Below are positions 19,131 through 34,600 of a stretch of DNA of 64,000 bases, one piece after another. The notes beneath the pieces were generated by a model that was not told the DNA's origin, searched no databases, and saw nothing but the letters and a program-made list of their open reading frames with translations. This stretch comes from Diphasiastrum complanatum (Eukaryota > Streptophyta > Lycopodiopsida > Lycopodiales > Lycopodiaceae), in the NCBI GenBank assembly GCA_029204225.1, contig CM055103.1, forward strand, positions 21,640,709-21,704,708. Reading direction: 5' to 3'. The stretch's first letter is position 1; every line of letters starts with the position of its first letter. Made by a program: the position numbers and the translations under genes.

Positions 19131-21485
19131 AGATTTGGATTAATCTTAGCTTTACTACAAGCTTCGCTCTTGTTTGAGCCTACTTTTGTTTAAACTTCCC
19201 CTTCGGGGTGTATATATCTTTTTCATCAATGTACCTATTACTTTTTCCTATGAATAAATGCACTAGGGTGAAAATTTTTACAATAGAACAGGGGTCCATT
19301 GCAATGTGGAGTATAGGTAGAGTTCATGACTGAGATCGGCAAGGCACATGCTCGAATCCCAACTCTTGTGCAGTGGCATTTTAGGAGCTTACAAGGTGTT
19401 GCCCACATGTCATTGCTAGGCTGTATATGTTGTGTATAACTACTAGTTGTCTAACAGAGAGTCTAACTCCGTATACAAAAAAAATACGACAAGGGAGCAC
19501 CACTTCATCATGGTAATCTCGCATATGGTACATCAGAAGGGCTTCAATTGAGGCCTTCAAACCTCTCTCACCACAAATTTACATTTTTTTTATCATGCAA
19601 AAAAAAAAGTGTTAAAATTCAATCAAGGCAATACATGAGGGTTTTATAATAAAATGAAAAAGCTAAAAATTCTAATAACATAAAGCCAACTTTGGAAGTT
19701 GTACTAAATCTTCTATTTAATCCAACCAAGCTAGGGAGGTTCTCTCAAACAAAATTACATTATAACACGACATATGGTGCACATTGTATATTCAAAATGT
19801 AACATGTACTAGTTTTAACAACTATCGGAATGGTCCATCACAAGGTTTATCATCAAAGGGATGAAGCAAACCCATGAAATATAAAAAGCCTAGTCTAGTC
19901 CATGTGAAAGATTGGAATGTTGAATATCCACAAGGATTATTTCGAATCATCTGAATTGGACATGGACGTAACAAGGTGCCTATATATATCTATAGAAACT
20001 CATCCTACTCCACTTTCACAATACGGTATTTAGTTGCTAGAAACCTCTCTTCTCCTATGTTCAATCACTAGCTCGAGGGCTATTGAAATTTGATCTTCAA
20101 TTTCTACTTGGTTGGGTGGTTTAGCCTCCACAATGCTCCTTTTGGCGTATGCAGTAGGATCTTAAGGATCTACACTTGGCAATCTTTACAATGGTATTAC
20201 AAGGGGCTTCTATTGATCAGAAGATAGAGACGCTTTTTGCTCTTTTGCAGCTTTTTGATATTAGGTATTCGCCTTTTTTTCCTGGCGGTGGAATTGACCT
20301 TCGAGTAAGTGGTTTCTCATAATCTTATTTGGTCTTAGCCTAAATATCAGTGTTATGGGCATTCTCCATAGCTGTAATTGCAATTCACTCGATTTTTTAT
20401 AGTTTTTCAGCTAGTATTCACTATTTTGACTTGAAATTCATCAAACGTAATGTATGTTAATGATTTTCAAGATAGTAATTGTTATATTTCAGTCATTGTG
20501 ATAGGTGATAATGATTACAATGCCAATGCTTGGAGGCTTAGACACTGTTCACCAAGCTTTTCATGATTGGCGCCCTCCATCAAGTCAATTTTTGATTGAT
20601 CTGAGCCTATAGACCTTTGTTAAACCTAAATAAACCTTTGATTGATCTCTACTTAGCCTTTATAGACTATTTATAATGTCTATTTGATGGCATGTGAAAC
20701 ATAGGCATGATTTTTGAGTAATCCATCTTAAAAAGTGTGTTTGCTTATTGGATTTTCCAACATTAACAACTCGCATGTGTGACTAGTATGTTATGTGGTG
20801 ACATAGCAGTCCTCTTGCTAACCTCATCTCCCTTAGTATTGTGTTTTACAACATCCAATTTGATGCTCTGTGGAAAAAGTTATGATCGTCGGAAGTTTGG
20901 CAATTTTTAGTTCAAAAATTAACAAATATTCAAAACGTTCTGATTGCGTGTCAGAAATTTAAGCAATACATTGCATATCCGCTGAGAAAAAATCATTTTT
21001 AAGACACTTTTTATGTATGAGAACATAGCACGGTGAGTCATACTAATTTTGAGGATGAAATTTCATGCATTAGCACTGTTTAATTAAAAGCATTTAAAAG
21101 TGATTTTTCAATTCAGTTAGGCAATTTACGTGAAAAAGTCAATTTTTTTCGTAAATCACTACATGTGAATTCATTGCATACCGAATGTTTCAAAATCATT
21201 TCAATCTATACTAGTGGTAGTGAAACTAAGTTTTGAAAAGGAAAATCAAACCTCACAATTTTTTAGTCTATAGCAAATAGAGTTTGAAAATCCCGGTTAC
21301 AATACATTCTTAAAGAATTGAAATTGTTTCGACCTTTTTCTAAATTTGTTGATTATTAATTAGAATGAAATTGGATTCAAAAGTGAATGCTCTTACTTAG
21401 ATGTAATCAGTCATATTTCAAAGTCATAGTTAATTTTACTTACAGTTGATGATTTTAGGATATGTTAACTAATTGAAGCAATTTT
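19131..21485. other. Intergenic AT-rich DNA
   Basis: No gene seen. About 19310-19490 has a GCTCGAATCCC B-box-like motif and ends near an A8 run (about 19480), so it might be an old SINE, but the A box is poor and I see no target duplication. Confidence 0.4.
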
Positions 21486-22904
<1,419 letters not shown>

Positions 22905-22984
22905 TAAGCTTGATCTTGGTGATTAGGTGTAAGGGAAAGCTCCTCAAGATCCTACTTACAAGACAAAACACATGAGAACACGTT

Positions 22985-23960
22985 GTGGAGTGAACCACGT
23001 TGACATAGCATGTGCATCCAATGGTTCTTAAAAAGTTGACACTCGGCCTCCTCTTGAATAGCATCTCAAAAGGTGTCCTTCCATCCAAAATAGCACTCGA
23101 CCACCTATTGCACAAGAAATTGGCACACAACAAAGCTTGATCCCAAAATGGTTTGTCAAGATTAGCACTTAACCTCATAGCTTTAGCACTTTCACATAAA
23201 GTCCTATTCTTCCTTTCAGCCACTCCATTTTGTTGTGGGGTCCTTGATGTTGTATACTCCCTCTTGATCCCATGCTCATCACAAAAGGCCTTGAACTTGG
23301 TAGATATGTACTCACCACCATTGTCACTCCTTAAGCACTTGATCCTTGTGGAAAATTGGTTATCCCTTGCATTCTTGAACTTGATAAAGACATCATACAC
23401 TTCATCCTTGCTCTTTAGTAGATAGATCCAACAAAATCTACTAAAATCATCAATGAATGTTACATACATCTTAGCTCCACTATTGCTAATTGTAGTAAAT
23501 CCATGAATATCCGAATGTACAAGTTGAACAGGCTTTGTAGATCTAGACATAGATCTAGTATAAGGTAGTCTATGTGACTTAGACAAAGCATAAAACTCAA
23601 AAACATGTTTGATGCCACTTAAGGAACTTGGAACTGTCACAATCTTCTTCCTAGCCATTACCTCCAATGACTTGAAGTTGAGGTGTCCCATCCTTTTATG
23701 CCAAACTTCTTGAATAGGTATTTGCTCCCTTGCAACACATCCAACTTGGTTAGCAATAAAACAAGCATCTGGTTTGAACAACTTCCCTTGCCTTTTACCT
23801 TTTCCAATCAAGACATCCTTCCTTTTGATCATACAAGCATCTCCATCAAACTCCACCTTGAGGCCTTTACGTAGCATTTGACTCACACTAAGCAAATTCT
23901 TGGTAATAGATGGAATAAATTGCTTAATCTCCAAAGGATTCACCCCCGAGCCACAGATTA
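22985..23960 (-). pseudogene. Ty1/copia GAG-pre-integrase and integrase fragment
   Basis: A long open minus frame reads from KNLLSVSQMLRKGLKVEFDG through WHKRMGHLNFKSLEVM (pre-integrase), a degraded zinc-binding part, VHSDIHGF, YVTFIDDFSRFCWIYLLKSK, LRSDNGGEYISTKFKAFC and TPQQNGVAERKNRTL to IGCTCYVNV. The integrase core Asp residues (HSD, RSDNGGE) and the Glu in VAERKNR are present. Both ends are truncated: no protease Asp or reverse transcriptase follows. The open frame suggests a fairly recent fragment. The tail of the open frame below 22985 is translated microsatellite. Confidence 0.85.
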
Positions 23961-24079
23961 GGAAGCAAGAGTAGAGTGAGAGAACCTGGCAATGAATCGC
24001 CAAAAGAATGAGGTAGTAGGGCGAGTTTCCAATGGATAAAGAGACTCCAAGCCTTCCTGTGCATGTAGTCATGCAAGGC

Positions 24080-24493
24080 CTAAACTCCCCAATTAAAAAA
24101 ATTCATTGCTATTGATACTCTACATATGCATTGATTGTCCTTCATCAAGACAGTTCTCAAGTGTTCTATGTGTTTCTCAAAGGTCTTATTATAGATAAGA
24201 ATTTTATCTTGGAATAATACCTCAAACTTTCCCAAATATGGACGAAACAAATAGCTCATCATTTGTTGGAATGTCGTTGGAGCATTTGTTAACCCAAATG
24301 GCAACACCAAAAACTCATAATGGCCAAATCTAGTATGAAATCCAGTCTTTTGGACATCTTTCGATTTAATTCTTATCTGATGGTACCCTGTTCTAAGATC
24401 TATTTTAGTGAAATATTTTGCTCCACCCAAGCGATCTACAAGGTCATTCATTTTGGGTAACGGATATTTATTCTTAATAGTCATCTTAGGCAA
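24080..24493 (-). pseudogene. Ty3/gypsy reverse transcriptase fragment, active site lost
   Basis: Reads [76 protein letters not shown]. The catalytic FLDD box is FQDK, so one of the paired aspartates is gone. Truncated on both sides and abuts the copia fragment. Confidence 0.8.
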
Positions 24494-24989
24494 CCACTTG
24501 TGTAAATGATCGCTAAGTGAAGATCCGACTAGATCCTATTGCATGCAACCAAAGGACACCTGCGGAGCAAAACCACCCAACCAACAGTAAATGGCTAGTC
24601 AATACCCTAACCACTTCACCCCCAAGTCATGGTGAATGAATGCAAGAGAGGAGGGGATCCTGGCTTCAAGGATCATAAAATCCAATATAGAGATGGGTGA
24701 GTTTCCATAGTATATATAATCTCCTTTAGTATTCCTCTTAGGATCCCACACAATCCAAATATAAGCAATTGACCTCCTATTCTTGCATTATAGCAGTCAA
24801 ACACCATGCAAGTGCTCCTATGTCCAATTATAGGTCTGGGCCCTCATAAGATTATTAATTACATTACCGGCCAAGCTCGGAATGACGAGGCATAACCTTA
24901 TCCAATAGAGTAACCGGCTATCTATGTCAAGAATTATTCTCACCAGTTATATCCTCATAACGAGCAACTAGGGAAGATCCACTTTGCAT

Positions 24990-25520
24990 GCTTTTAACTC
25001 TTTCCCACAAATCATTATCCTCACTCCTAGGTAATCAAGCACTTATAGATAGAACGATTTCTCAATTGTTTATCTCTGATTTTGAGTACTCTTTCAGGTT
25101 CCAAAGGTACACTGAGCGATAAGTCCTCCAAATGGGTAAGATCCTCAAAACATTCAACTGCCATCATCATATAAAATAAATTTACATGATACACTGGATG
25201 AGCAGTCAACTAATCTTGAAGATCAAGTTCAAAAGCTAACTAACCAATCCTTCAACTTTCACATTTACCCCAAAAATCATTATCCTTAGTCTGACTTCAA
25301 TAATCGTACTTATAGATGGAACAATTCTCTAATTATCTATCTCTGCATCGAAGTACTATACCTGCCTTTAGACACTAAGCAATAATATGCCTATTGGGTT
25401 TGATTCTCTCCAATTTAGTAACGTCACTTTCATTATCCACAATTTATATGAACCATTGGGTGAAATGTCATGATACATTGGAAATACATGTTCAAAAGTT
25501 AAAGAAACAACCAATTACAG
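24990..25520 (-). pseudogene. Gypsy integrase C-terminal/chromodomain fragment, present as two diverged tandem copies
   Basis: Minus-strand HPVYHVNLFY and PLEPERVLKIRDKQLRNRSI (25027-25209) resemble the C-terminal HPVFHVS...PE.IL..R..QLRNR region of gypsy integrases. A related but more decayed copy follows (about 25245-25500): TCATTATCC, GTACTTATAGATGGAACAAT and GATACATTGG parallel the first copy in the same order. Confidence 0.5.
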
Positions 25521-28500
25521 TACAAGACTATCCACAATTTTAGACATGTCATAAATGCTTCTTGGTACAAATACACTTAGAATTTAAGAAAAACTAAGGT
25601 ATAACAATTCATCCTACCAGAATCTCTAGGAAATCCATCAAGATAAAAATGACTTTTAACTCAATCTACTTGAATGATCTTCGGTTAGAAAGAGAAACAC
25701 ACTACCAATCTCACCAATGTAGAAAAAATCACTCTCTTGAATTAAGTGTTCTATTCCTAGCATCTCATGCAAGAAAATAACAACCATTCAATCTCGATAG
25801 ATTTATCTGTCTCCTGATTAACCGGAGATTTAGGCTGAAAACAATACACAAGCATTCATTGGCTACAATCTGTAGTAGAATTACATCCACTAAGGTAAGC
25901 AAATTCCTCATAAGTAAACAAATTACTTATCACGAGAATGTATGTGAGACCCACACAATCTCAAGTATGCACTGTAGTAAAGAAATTTATATTTCAAATA
26001 ACTAATCTAAATCCTTAGGTCTTCCAATTGATTGAGAATTACTCATTATCTTAAGAACCATCACATTTTCTTATAATCTTCTAATGACAATTAAGTATCA
26101 ATTTATGATCCATCAATCATAAACATTCAGAATCTTATGATTCGACAATCATAATTTACAGGATTCCAAATCCATACTTAATCATTGAAAGATACTAGAG
26201 TATATGTACAACATACCACTTAGGAAATATAAGAATTATTCTAAAAAAAATCCCCTCAAGGAAAATGACTGGATTCCAAGAATATTCTTCCACTAGATTC
26301 TTAACTAGATTATGAGTTATCCAAACTCTACGATGAATCAGATAATTAAAGACAAAAGGCATACCAAAACCCTTTTAACACTCGTCTTTAACACCATAAA
26401 CTTCATACAATCACCTATAACGAGATCTAGAGACAAAAAAGTTCTGCTGAATTCCAACTGAATCCAGTGATTATCCTTGATATTAGTTAAACTCTGTCAT
26501 CCAATATGAGCTCACTGGGATACAGTCAATAACTTGGGATATATTTCTCATTCAATAAATATTCTATACCAAGAATTTCCTACATAACTTTTGTTAATGA
26601 ATCGTAATGATTCACAAATCATGTGTCTTATAAGCAATATAGACCAAAATACACAGCTCCTGTTGAATTCTCGTCACACTGCTTATTCAGCCAATTAACT
26701 TCTAATAGGGAGTAATCCAATTACTCAAGTCAATTGTAAATGATTCAAAAATATCAAACGTCTAGGTGCCAAATTCTTATATTCTGGAACAACACCATAT
26801 TTAGATCCTCTTCTAAACCCTAACTAAGTTATTAAATTATTCTTCCCACAGAAAGAATCATTAACCTGCAAGTAACTGTTCCGAACATTACTTGTTCATA
26901 TGTCTATGCACACTGACTATTTTAAGTATACAATATAAACTCAATACATAGGAAATACATAGTAGATCCACAAGATTAGGACGTACATAACCAACATATC
27001 CAATTATGTTCCTATACATAAACATAGGTTATAATTTGGCAGATTCATCCATAATCCGCATATGTTACATAACTCACTGAGCTTCTTGCAACTCAGCTAA
27101 AAAAGAACTCTATTTCTCATGAGCAATTAACATATCTGGGAAATCTCTGAAGTGAATGATTCCACATCACAAGTTTTCAAACCATTACCAATCAACCTAC
27201 ATAAGATCTTAGTATTCAAACCAAGATAAGGCCGACTTATACATACATCTTTGGACAAAAGGTTAAGATTAAAGCTTTATTTCCACTTGATCCCGTCCAT
27301 AACAAAATGGTACTTGTCAAAACCGATCAGCGGAACCTAAATTTAATCTTTACCACTACTATCCATATTCATGAATATCTCTCTGCTTATTACCCCCAAA
27401 ATTTCTCTAGTTCCAGATTATTCAAAACAATCCCTAGAGAATTCCTATATTTCAACTGGATAGTTCAACCTTTGCACACGTACTGATTTTTTCACAAAAA
27501 AATCTATGCAATTGGCTAATTCATCAAAAGTCTTATTCTTGTCTTTTCTTCTCCCCCTTTTAAAAGAAATTCCATAATTTCCATTAAAAATTTCTCAGGC
27601 GACAATGTATAAGATATCAAAGATTAGAAAAAGTCAGAAATGAGTATCCAATACTATTACAAACCGGACTTTCTCCAAAACCATAAAATGTCTTATCCCA
27701 ATTGATAGAAATATTACATCTCAATAATCAACTATCAAATAAAAATAATCATTGGGTCCACGAATTCAGTCATTTCTCTTTATTCCGAGCCATATCCACA
27801 ACGTTTATATGGAAGTATAATTTCATATAACTATAATTTGTCATTCAGAACATAGTTCTACACTGGAAGGAGTTATATGAATCTCAATCCAATTGTCTCA
27901 TATTTAAGAAATTTCTAAAAAGTGAGGTTTAAAATAAAAGAGAAATAGATTTAAGGGCCTCCAGATTTTGTAAATAATGAGATACCATTTGGGATCCGGA
28001 TCTATATCTCATAATTTTCCAAAATATCCTAAACAAAATAACCAATGGATTCCTCTATTAGTATTACCAATCACTAACCATCGGTCTACAGATCACTCTA
28101 GCACAAGAAATTATCTTCAAAATCACTAATGTCCCATACCACCAGCTTTCCCTCCAAGAATCCTCTGCTTCTAAATTTGTTTTTCCAAAAAGTCAAAAAG
28201 ACTTTTTGGCTATCCTATACCTAGATATAGGATCAAATTCACAACCTTTTAGGAGATACTTCTAGCCATTGAATTCTCTAATGCCCCTTAAGCGTTACAC
28301 AAAGAATACCAATAAGCACAACACCCAGTGAACGAAAAGTTTGTACAATACCGTCTGAAATGCCTCATGAATATTCACTGAACCAAAAGGAACATTAAGA
28401 ATCTCAAGATAACTGAAAGCAATACTGTCATAGATATCCAATATCCATTTCAAAATCGGTAAATTTTTTTTTTTTTTACAGGTTAGAAGTTCTTTTGGTT

Positions 28501-28791
28501 GTTTCATAATGTAAAAAGGGACGCAAGTAGTTAAAAAAGAATTCAATGTCAATTTTTTGTGCAACTCAAGTTGCTATATGACACCTGTCTTCCCCACTAT
28601 ACTAACTCGTGTGGTTTTGTGTTGTGGGATGGTGGCAGGTATCAGTTGGACGTTTTGAAAGTGGTTATGCTTTATGGTGCTTTTCAGTACTATATTTTAC
28701 TTTTCAGCTTTACTCTACCTTGTTGGTTTATGAATAAAGGCTTCAAAGGGTTTAGTCTTGCTTTGTCAAGATGAACTATGTGAAATTGTGT

Positions 28792-28793
<2 letters not shown>
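25521..28793. other. AT-rich intergenic DNA
   Basis: About 3.3 kb with stops in all frames. The composition matches the decayed gypsy fragment to its left, so it may be eroded retroelement, but I can identify no domain. Confidence 0.4.

Positions 28794-28860
<67 letters not shown>
28794..28860. repeat. (CT)n microsatellite
   Basis: Pure CT/TC run. Confidence 0.9.
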
Positions 28861-28863
<3 letters not shown>

Positions 28864-30590
28864 ACAAAATTAGAGGAAACTCAAGCTCTCTATTTCTCAA
28901 ATGAGATACGAGAAAGCAAAATACATAGGAAATGAGTTTTTTATACTTGGGCCCAAAGGAGCTAGTGTGGCCATTTCCTATTGGCCATTCTACTAACTTA
29001 GGATGCCTAAGTTAACTTGCATTTTAGCTATTTTGGCAAAGTAATTTGACTTTTGCAATGTATATGCCATATGGTATTGTTTTTTTTGTCCACGCCACAA
29101 ATTTTCTAATGTGCTTCTAAGGCACATGCTTTTCATTGTGAATATATTTACTGCTATTTAAAACACATTTCACGTATTTACAAATTATCTAACTGTGGCA
29201 CATTATTATTTCACATAAGCACAAATGCACATTTAGGTAGTGTTTGACTTATTTATATACAATCTATGCAAAATCAAGGGTGTTGCTCCTCATTTTTTTA
29301 TTAAAATATTTGCATAACAAGGCAATTGAGAATCTTTTGATGGATTTGTTGGGAATCTCCCAACATAGCATTACATTTATTAGCATTTGTTGGGTATTAT
29401 GATTCATATTCTCTCTTAAGAAATTCCTCTTCCAACACTTCTCATCCTGCACCTCAATTGTCTCAATAAGTACTTTTACACAAATCCCCCCCCCAATCTA
29501 GTTCACCAATACCCCTATGATTGCTTATATTAGAGCTAAATGGAGTATAATAGGCACAAATTCTATTTCCATTTCCACTTTCCACTCTCGCCCCTACCTC
29601 ATTCTCTAGCAAATACCCCTGTTTGAAAATCATCTATATTTAGCACAGACTTCAACCTCTTTTGAAAACACTATTCACCTTCTTGCATTTCCAACTTTTG
29701 TAACAAAATCACATCATCTTCTAAGATTAGCATACTTGCAATTCTATGACATATGACAATCAATAAAATCTCAACACAAATAATCATGACAAATAGATGA
29801 TCAATGAAGTCATTTTATGATATTGAACTTCGAAGGAAGGTTATCATCACCATGCCACTTGATACATATCATAATGTGAAAGATTGTGTTGGCATTTTAC
29901 TTCATATGTTTGACATGCATTAAATCATGCAAAGGACTTTATTCCTTTGGAATTATGATCCCAACTTTGTGTGTGAGTTGTTATATGAAAAAGGACCGTA
30001 AAATATCATTTGTGGAAGTGACATGCGACATGTCATGAAATCTTGAAGTTCATAAAACTCTTCAAAAGTGGTTTATAGCTCATAAAATGTCCATAAAAAA
30101 TTTGATAGAACACATTACACCTCCTAAAAAGTCAAAATCTATGAGTCATAAAAATATTTTCAGCTGTAATATAAAATGCCAAGACAATCTTTCATGCTTA
30201 GAAAAAGTCTTTTTGAGTGGCCTTTATACTCAATAAAACGATCTTTTAGTTATGGCTCGGCTTAATGGACTTATCATGATTTTATGATCGTGTTTAATCG
30301 AGTGCAAAAAAGATCATTTTCTCAATACATACATAATGGCCAATTCCCCTTTAGCACACATGCATATATTTGCGAATTAAATACTCCATTTCTCAAATAT
30401 ACATACATCATAACATAAATAAATGTCCATAACATAGTAAGTACACGTCCAACTCCTAAAAGTATAGAGAAGATACAAGAAGAACAATTCCAACCATTCT
30501 CACATCCAACACATCTCAGCCCTTTATGAATCTATTATAATTAAAATTTAGTGTTTTCGGGCAGCGCGCAGCACTCACGCTGTGACAGGC
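28861..30590. other. AT-rich intergenic DNA
   Basis: No coding or structural feature is seen apart from a C10 run near 29487. Confidence 0.45.
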
Positions 30591-30789
30591 AACGTTGAGC
30601 GCTGCCCGAGACCCTTTTAAAAAAAACATTCATATTTTTTTTTTTGAGCAGCAGTTGCGCTACCCCACGGGCAGCCTGACCCTGCCCAAAAAAAAAAAAA
30701 AAAACTTCCCATTTTTAAAATTTTTCACCCTCCCCTTTGCCCACCCACCCAAAATGCCTGCCCGCCCACAAACTTGCGGGCTCACATTG

Positions 30790-30824
<35 letters not shown>

Positions 30825-30918
30825 GAATCAATGAGGAAAACATATGAAGGTTGAAAAGAAAGAAAACATAAGAGCTATTGTTTAAAGATTTTGGAAACTC
30901 ATCACAGTCACAATTTGA

Positions 30919-30950
<32 letters not shown>

Positions 30951-31416
30951 TCAATCACAATTGAGAGAGAGAGAGAAAGAGAGAGATAAGTTTCGGCTAT
31001 GCCCGTTCATTAGGACCGGCCTTGTACTCCTTGGCGGGCCTTCCCATTCTACAGCTCTCTTCGCTCCTCCCTCTAGTGTCTCTGTCTGCTTTACAACGCA
31101 ATCGCTCTCACATTGCTCTCACATTCCAGAGAGAGAGAGAGTGAGCGAGTGAGAGAGAGTGAGCGAGTGAGAGGATGCATGTATGCACGTATCTATCTTC
31201 CTCCTATTTTGTAGCTGGCCTCCGACTGAGGGGGCTTTTGCTTCCATTTGCGCACAGCTGCTTAACCAACGTGCATGTTTTGAGAAAAGGAGTGGTGGAA
31301 GGATGATGCCGGAGGCAGAGAGAGAGAGAATTGCATAGTTGAACGTTTTTGCAGCTGAAGGTTGAAGGAAGGGAAGGGGAGCATACACTCCTCTGGGGAG
31401 GCTGAAGTCTGAGGAT
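30591..31416 (+). promoter_or_regulatory. CK2-beta promoter and 5' UTR region
   Basis: Contains a GC-richer block with A-tracts (30591-30790), a (TA)n run (30793-30821), and GA-rich runs (30917-30950, 30964-30987, 31129-31172, 31316-31330). GA/CT-rich leaders are common in plant housekeeping genes. Transcription start and TATA box are not assigned. Confidence 0.4.
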
Positions 31417-31681
31417 ATGTACAAAGAGCGGAGCTTGTCCCAAAGGGTGACAGAAGGAAGAGGTCGCAGCGGTAATAAAGAGGGTTATTATGTGGAAGCT
31501 GTAGATGCTGCTAGTAATAAGCGGGTAGATGATGTGCGAGAAAGAGCCTCTCCATCAGCATCGTCTAAGGGGCCAAACGTCAAGGACAAAGATCGTTCAG
31601 TACCTTCAACGTCAACTGGTCGTCATACAGCAAATCTAGATACGCGAACTGCGTACGAAAAGACCGAATACCCCGATGATG
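31417..31681 (+). CDS. CKB: CK2-beta exon 1 (residues 1-88 plus first base of codon 89)
   Basis: ATG at 31417; [20 protein letters not shown]. Ends in phase 1 (GATGATG) before donor GTATGC. Encodes the variable plant-specific N-terminal extension. Confidence 0.9.
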
Positions 31682-34600
31682 GTATGCAATCTGGTGTGGC
31701 AATGCGTTGCTTGATTTAAGAGGGAATTAATCTATCAATGCCCTATCTTTTAGACCAGCAGACATGTATGTCTAGGATAAGGAAGTTCGCATTTGAACCT
31801 TAGGAACAGTCGCAAAAACGTTCAACTATGCAAATGCGACGTCAAACGGATTCTCACTGCTTTTGTGGGCTGGATTCGGTGTTGCCTGTGATTTAGCGCA
31901 AAATTTGATAACATGCGGTAGTCATTTTAGTATCACAGAAACACAATGCACTGGCTGACAGTTTGACGTAGGTAAATTGAGTTCCTTATATTCGAGCTGA
32001 CTTCCCGAAAGTTGTAGATGAACACATTTGAAATTGGATTATATATGCATTGCCGGGCTCACTTACTTGTCTATCAAAAGCTGGCCCCCACCATTCAATC
32101 CACAATGAAGCCATAATAGTTTTTTAATCAAGTGCGTGCGCTACTTTATTGAGGTAGAGTTTGCAGAGTAGCATTCATTAAGCATGATTTCCAACCATTT
32201 ATAGTTTTATGATTTGGTTTTTCAATACAGTTGGGTGGCTGATTGCTTATGCTCCTAGGCCAATAATCAAACACAATGTTTGTGCCTTCTGGCACGGTTT
32301 AGGAAGTCATGCTCATTGCTCTTTAAAAGGAGTAGTATTTTTTCAGCGAATCTAAAAACTCCATCGATCTCATATATCGGGTTAAATGATTTCCACTTCA
32401 GCTTTTATGCGTTTGATTGTGCTTATTTCAGATGCTGAGTTTGATTGTTTCGATTTTGCCTGACAGATTGGAATTTATTGATTTATTTCAGGTGAAGATT
32501 CCAACACCAATACAGAAGAGTCAGATGTAAGCGGTTCAGATGGAGAGGATCCCTCGTGGATTTCTTGGTTTTGTGGTTTGAGAGGAAACGAGTTCTTTTG
32601 TGAAGTTGATGAAGAATACATACAAGATGATTTCAATCTTAGTGGCCTCAGTAGTCAAGTACCATATTATGATCATGCACTGGACCTGATTTTGGACATA
32701 GAACCGCCGAATGGTGCGTATGTCCTGCAAGATGCAGTGGGTTTCTTTTGTTTGTGGGACAAGTGGGGTTTACTGTGGTTATTGTGTCTGGACATCTGAT
32801 CAAAACGGAGCACTCAGGGGTTACTAGCTATAGAAGTGAATGGAGTTTTTAAGGTGCTCACTGCTATTGAAATTTGAGTTTGATATCCTTCGTTTTTTGA
32901 GTGTCAAGTAGTTGATTTTTTTTGGTTTTGTTGTACCATTTAACTAGGAAATTGGTCCATAATTGCAAACAAAGGCTGACAAATGACATCAGACAAATGC
33001 AATTAGAAAGCACTTTGAAAACTGTGAAATTACACCTCCTTTGAAGTTTGAACATGCTTTAAACATATTAATGTTGAAACATGTTGAAGCTCATTTGTAA
33101 GTTTGTAAACATGATTCTATGCAGCTCAATTGTATTAATGAACAAAAAAAAATCCGAGAAGTTGAGAATTGGACACTCCACAAGTCACAAATTACAACCT
33201 TTTTTTTTCAGAAACAAACATGATTCGAATATCATAATTTACTTTGTGGATTGTACCTGTGGCACTTAAAAATTGGACCGCCCAATCCTAGCTTAGTACG
33301 TAGTTTCCAAAATCTCCTCATCCTTGTCCTTATCTTGATGTTGTTGTAAAACATGGAGCTTTATGTTCGTGCGGCGAGGACAATCTTTGACAAGATGTTT
33401 GCCAAGACAAAAAGCATAATCCGTCTTTCTTGGCCTTGTCCTTTTGTTCTGGACTGAGAGGAGACTTGTTGTAAGCCTGATGAGCCAAAGCAAATGCCTC
33501 TCTGCGCTTCAAAGTCTGCTGCATCTAGATAGGATCCCTCTGCAATAAGTTCTTCTGACCAGCTTGGCCAAACTCTCGCGAACCCTTCTTCTGGGGCCCA
33601 CTTGCCACTCCAGATTCAGCCTTGTTATGCACGTTACCTTTGAAGTTAAGGGCTGTTGCAACGGCCTTGTAATAGATCCTAACACCACAGTAGGGCAAAC
33701 ACTAACTGATCCACCCAACCTTGCCTACTCCCTGATATAGAGTAAGCCCCTCCTAGCCCAGTGTGAGGACTGGTAGCATGCTACTGCCAAGTGTCGGCCA
33801 CGTGGCACTGACGTGGTCGACTGCACGTCGGGACCCAACTGGGGGCCCTATCCTGCTGACAGGGTCCCTAGGCTGTGTTAGGCCCGCCATGGCTATGGAC
33901 CGTGCTGGGGCACACTACTCACACTGTCTTGCCCTGTTGGTCATGTACGCTGGACACGACCCTGACTGTGGTATCTGACCTATCTGTGTTCTCTAGGGTT
34001 CGGCACTGGTTACGAGCTCGTAACACTCCCTCCCCCTTAAGAACCGTCTTGGTCCTCTAAGACAAAGTCTGGAAAAATCTTGCGAAGGACGCTGCCTCTT
34101 TCCCAAGTGGCATTCTCAACAGGCTGATCATTCCACTTAACCAGATATTCTCGGTATAGAGTATGACGAGTCTGCGTCTCTCTACTATCAAGAATCTCCT
34201 CTGGTTCATGTGGAGGTTGTTGAGGATCCAATGGGAGAACTAGAACACTGTCCCCTACCAGATTGTCTGATCTGGTTAAGGCTTTTCGTAACTGACTTAC
34301 ATGAAAGACTGGAAAAACCTTACTGCTGTGTGGGAGTTCTAGTTCATAGGTGACCTCGCCTAGTCTCCTACTGATGGTAAAGGGACCACAATACCTTGGA
34401 GACAACTTAGCACACACTCCTGATTTGAGGGTTTTAGAGTCAACTGGGACTCTCAAGTAGACTTTCTCACCAGTGGAGAACTGCACATCCCGTCTGTGTG
34501 GATCTGCATAATGCCTGGCTCGATCCTGGGATTGTCTAATGCTACGCTTAGCATGTTCTATCATCTGGTTTAGGTCTTCTAAAAAGTTTCTGGCTGCTTC

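Noticed and set aside
19310-19490. Second SINE
   Set aside because: B-box-like motif and an A run are present but the A box is poor and no target duplication could be found.
31119-31443. Minus-strand ORFs of about 80-100 residues
   Set aside because: Antisense shadows of the CK2-beta leader and its GA-rich repeats; no domain.
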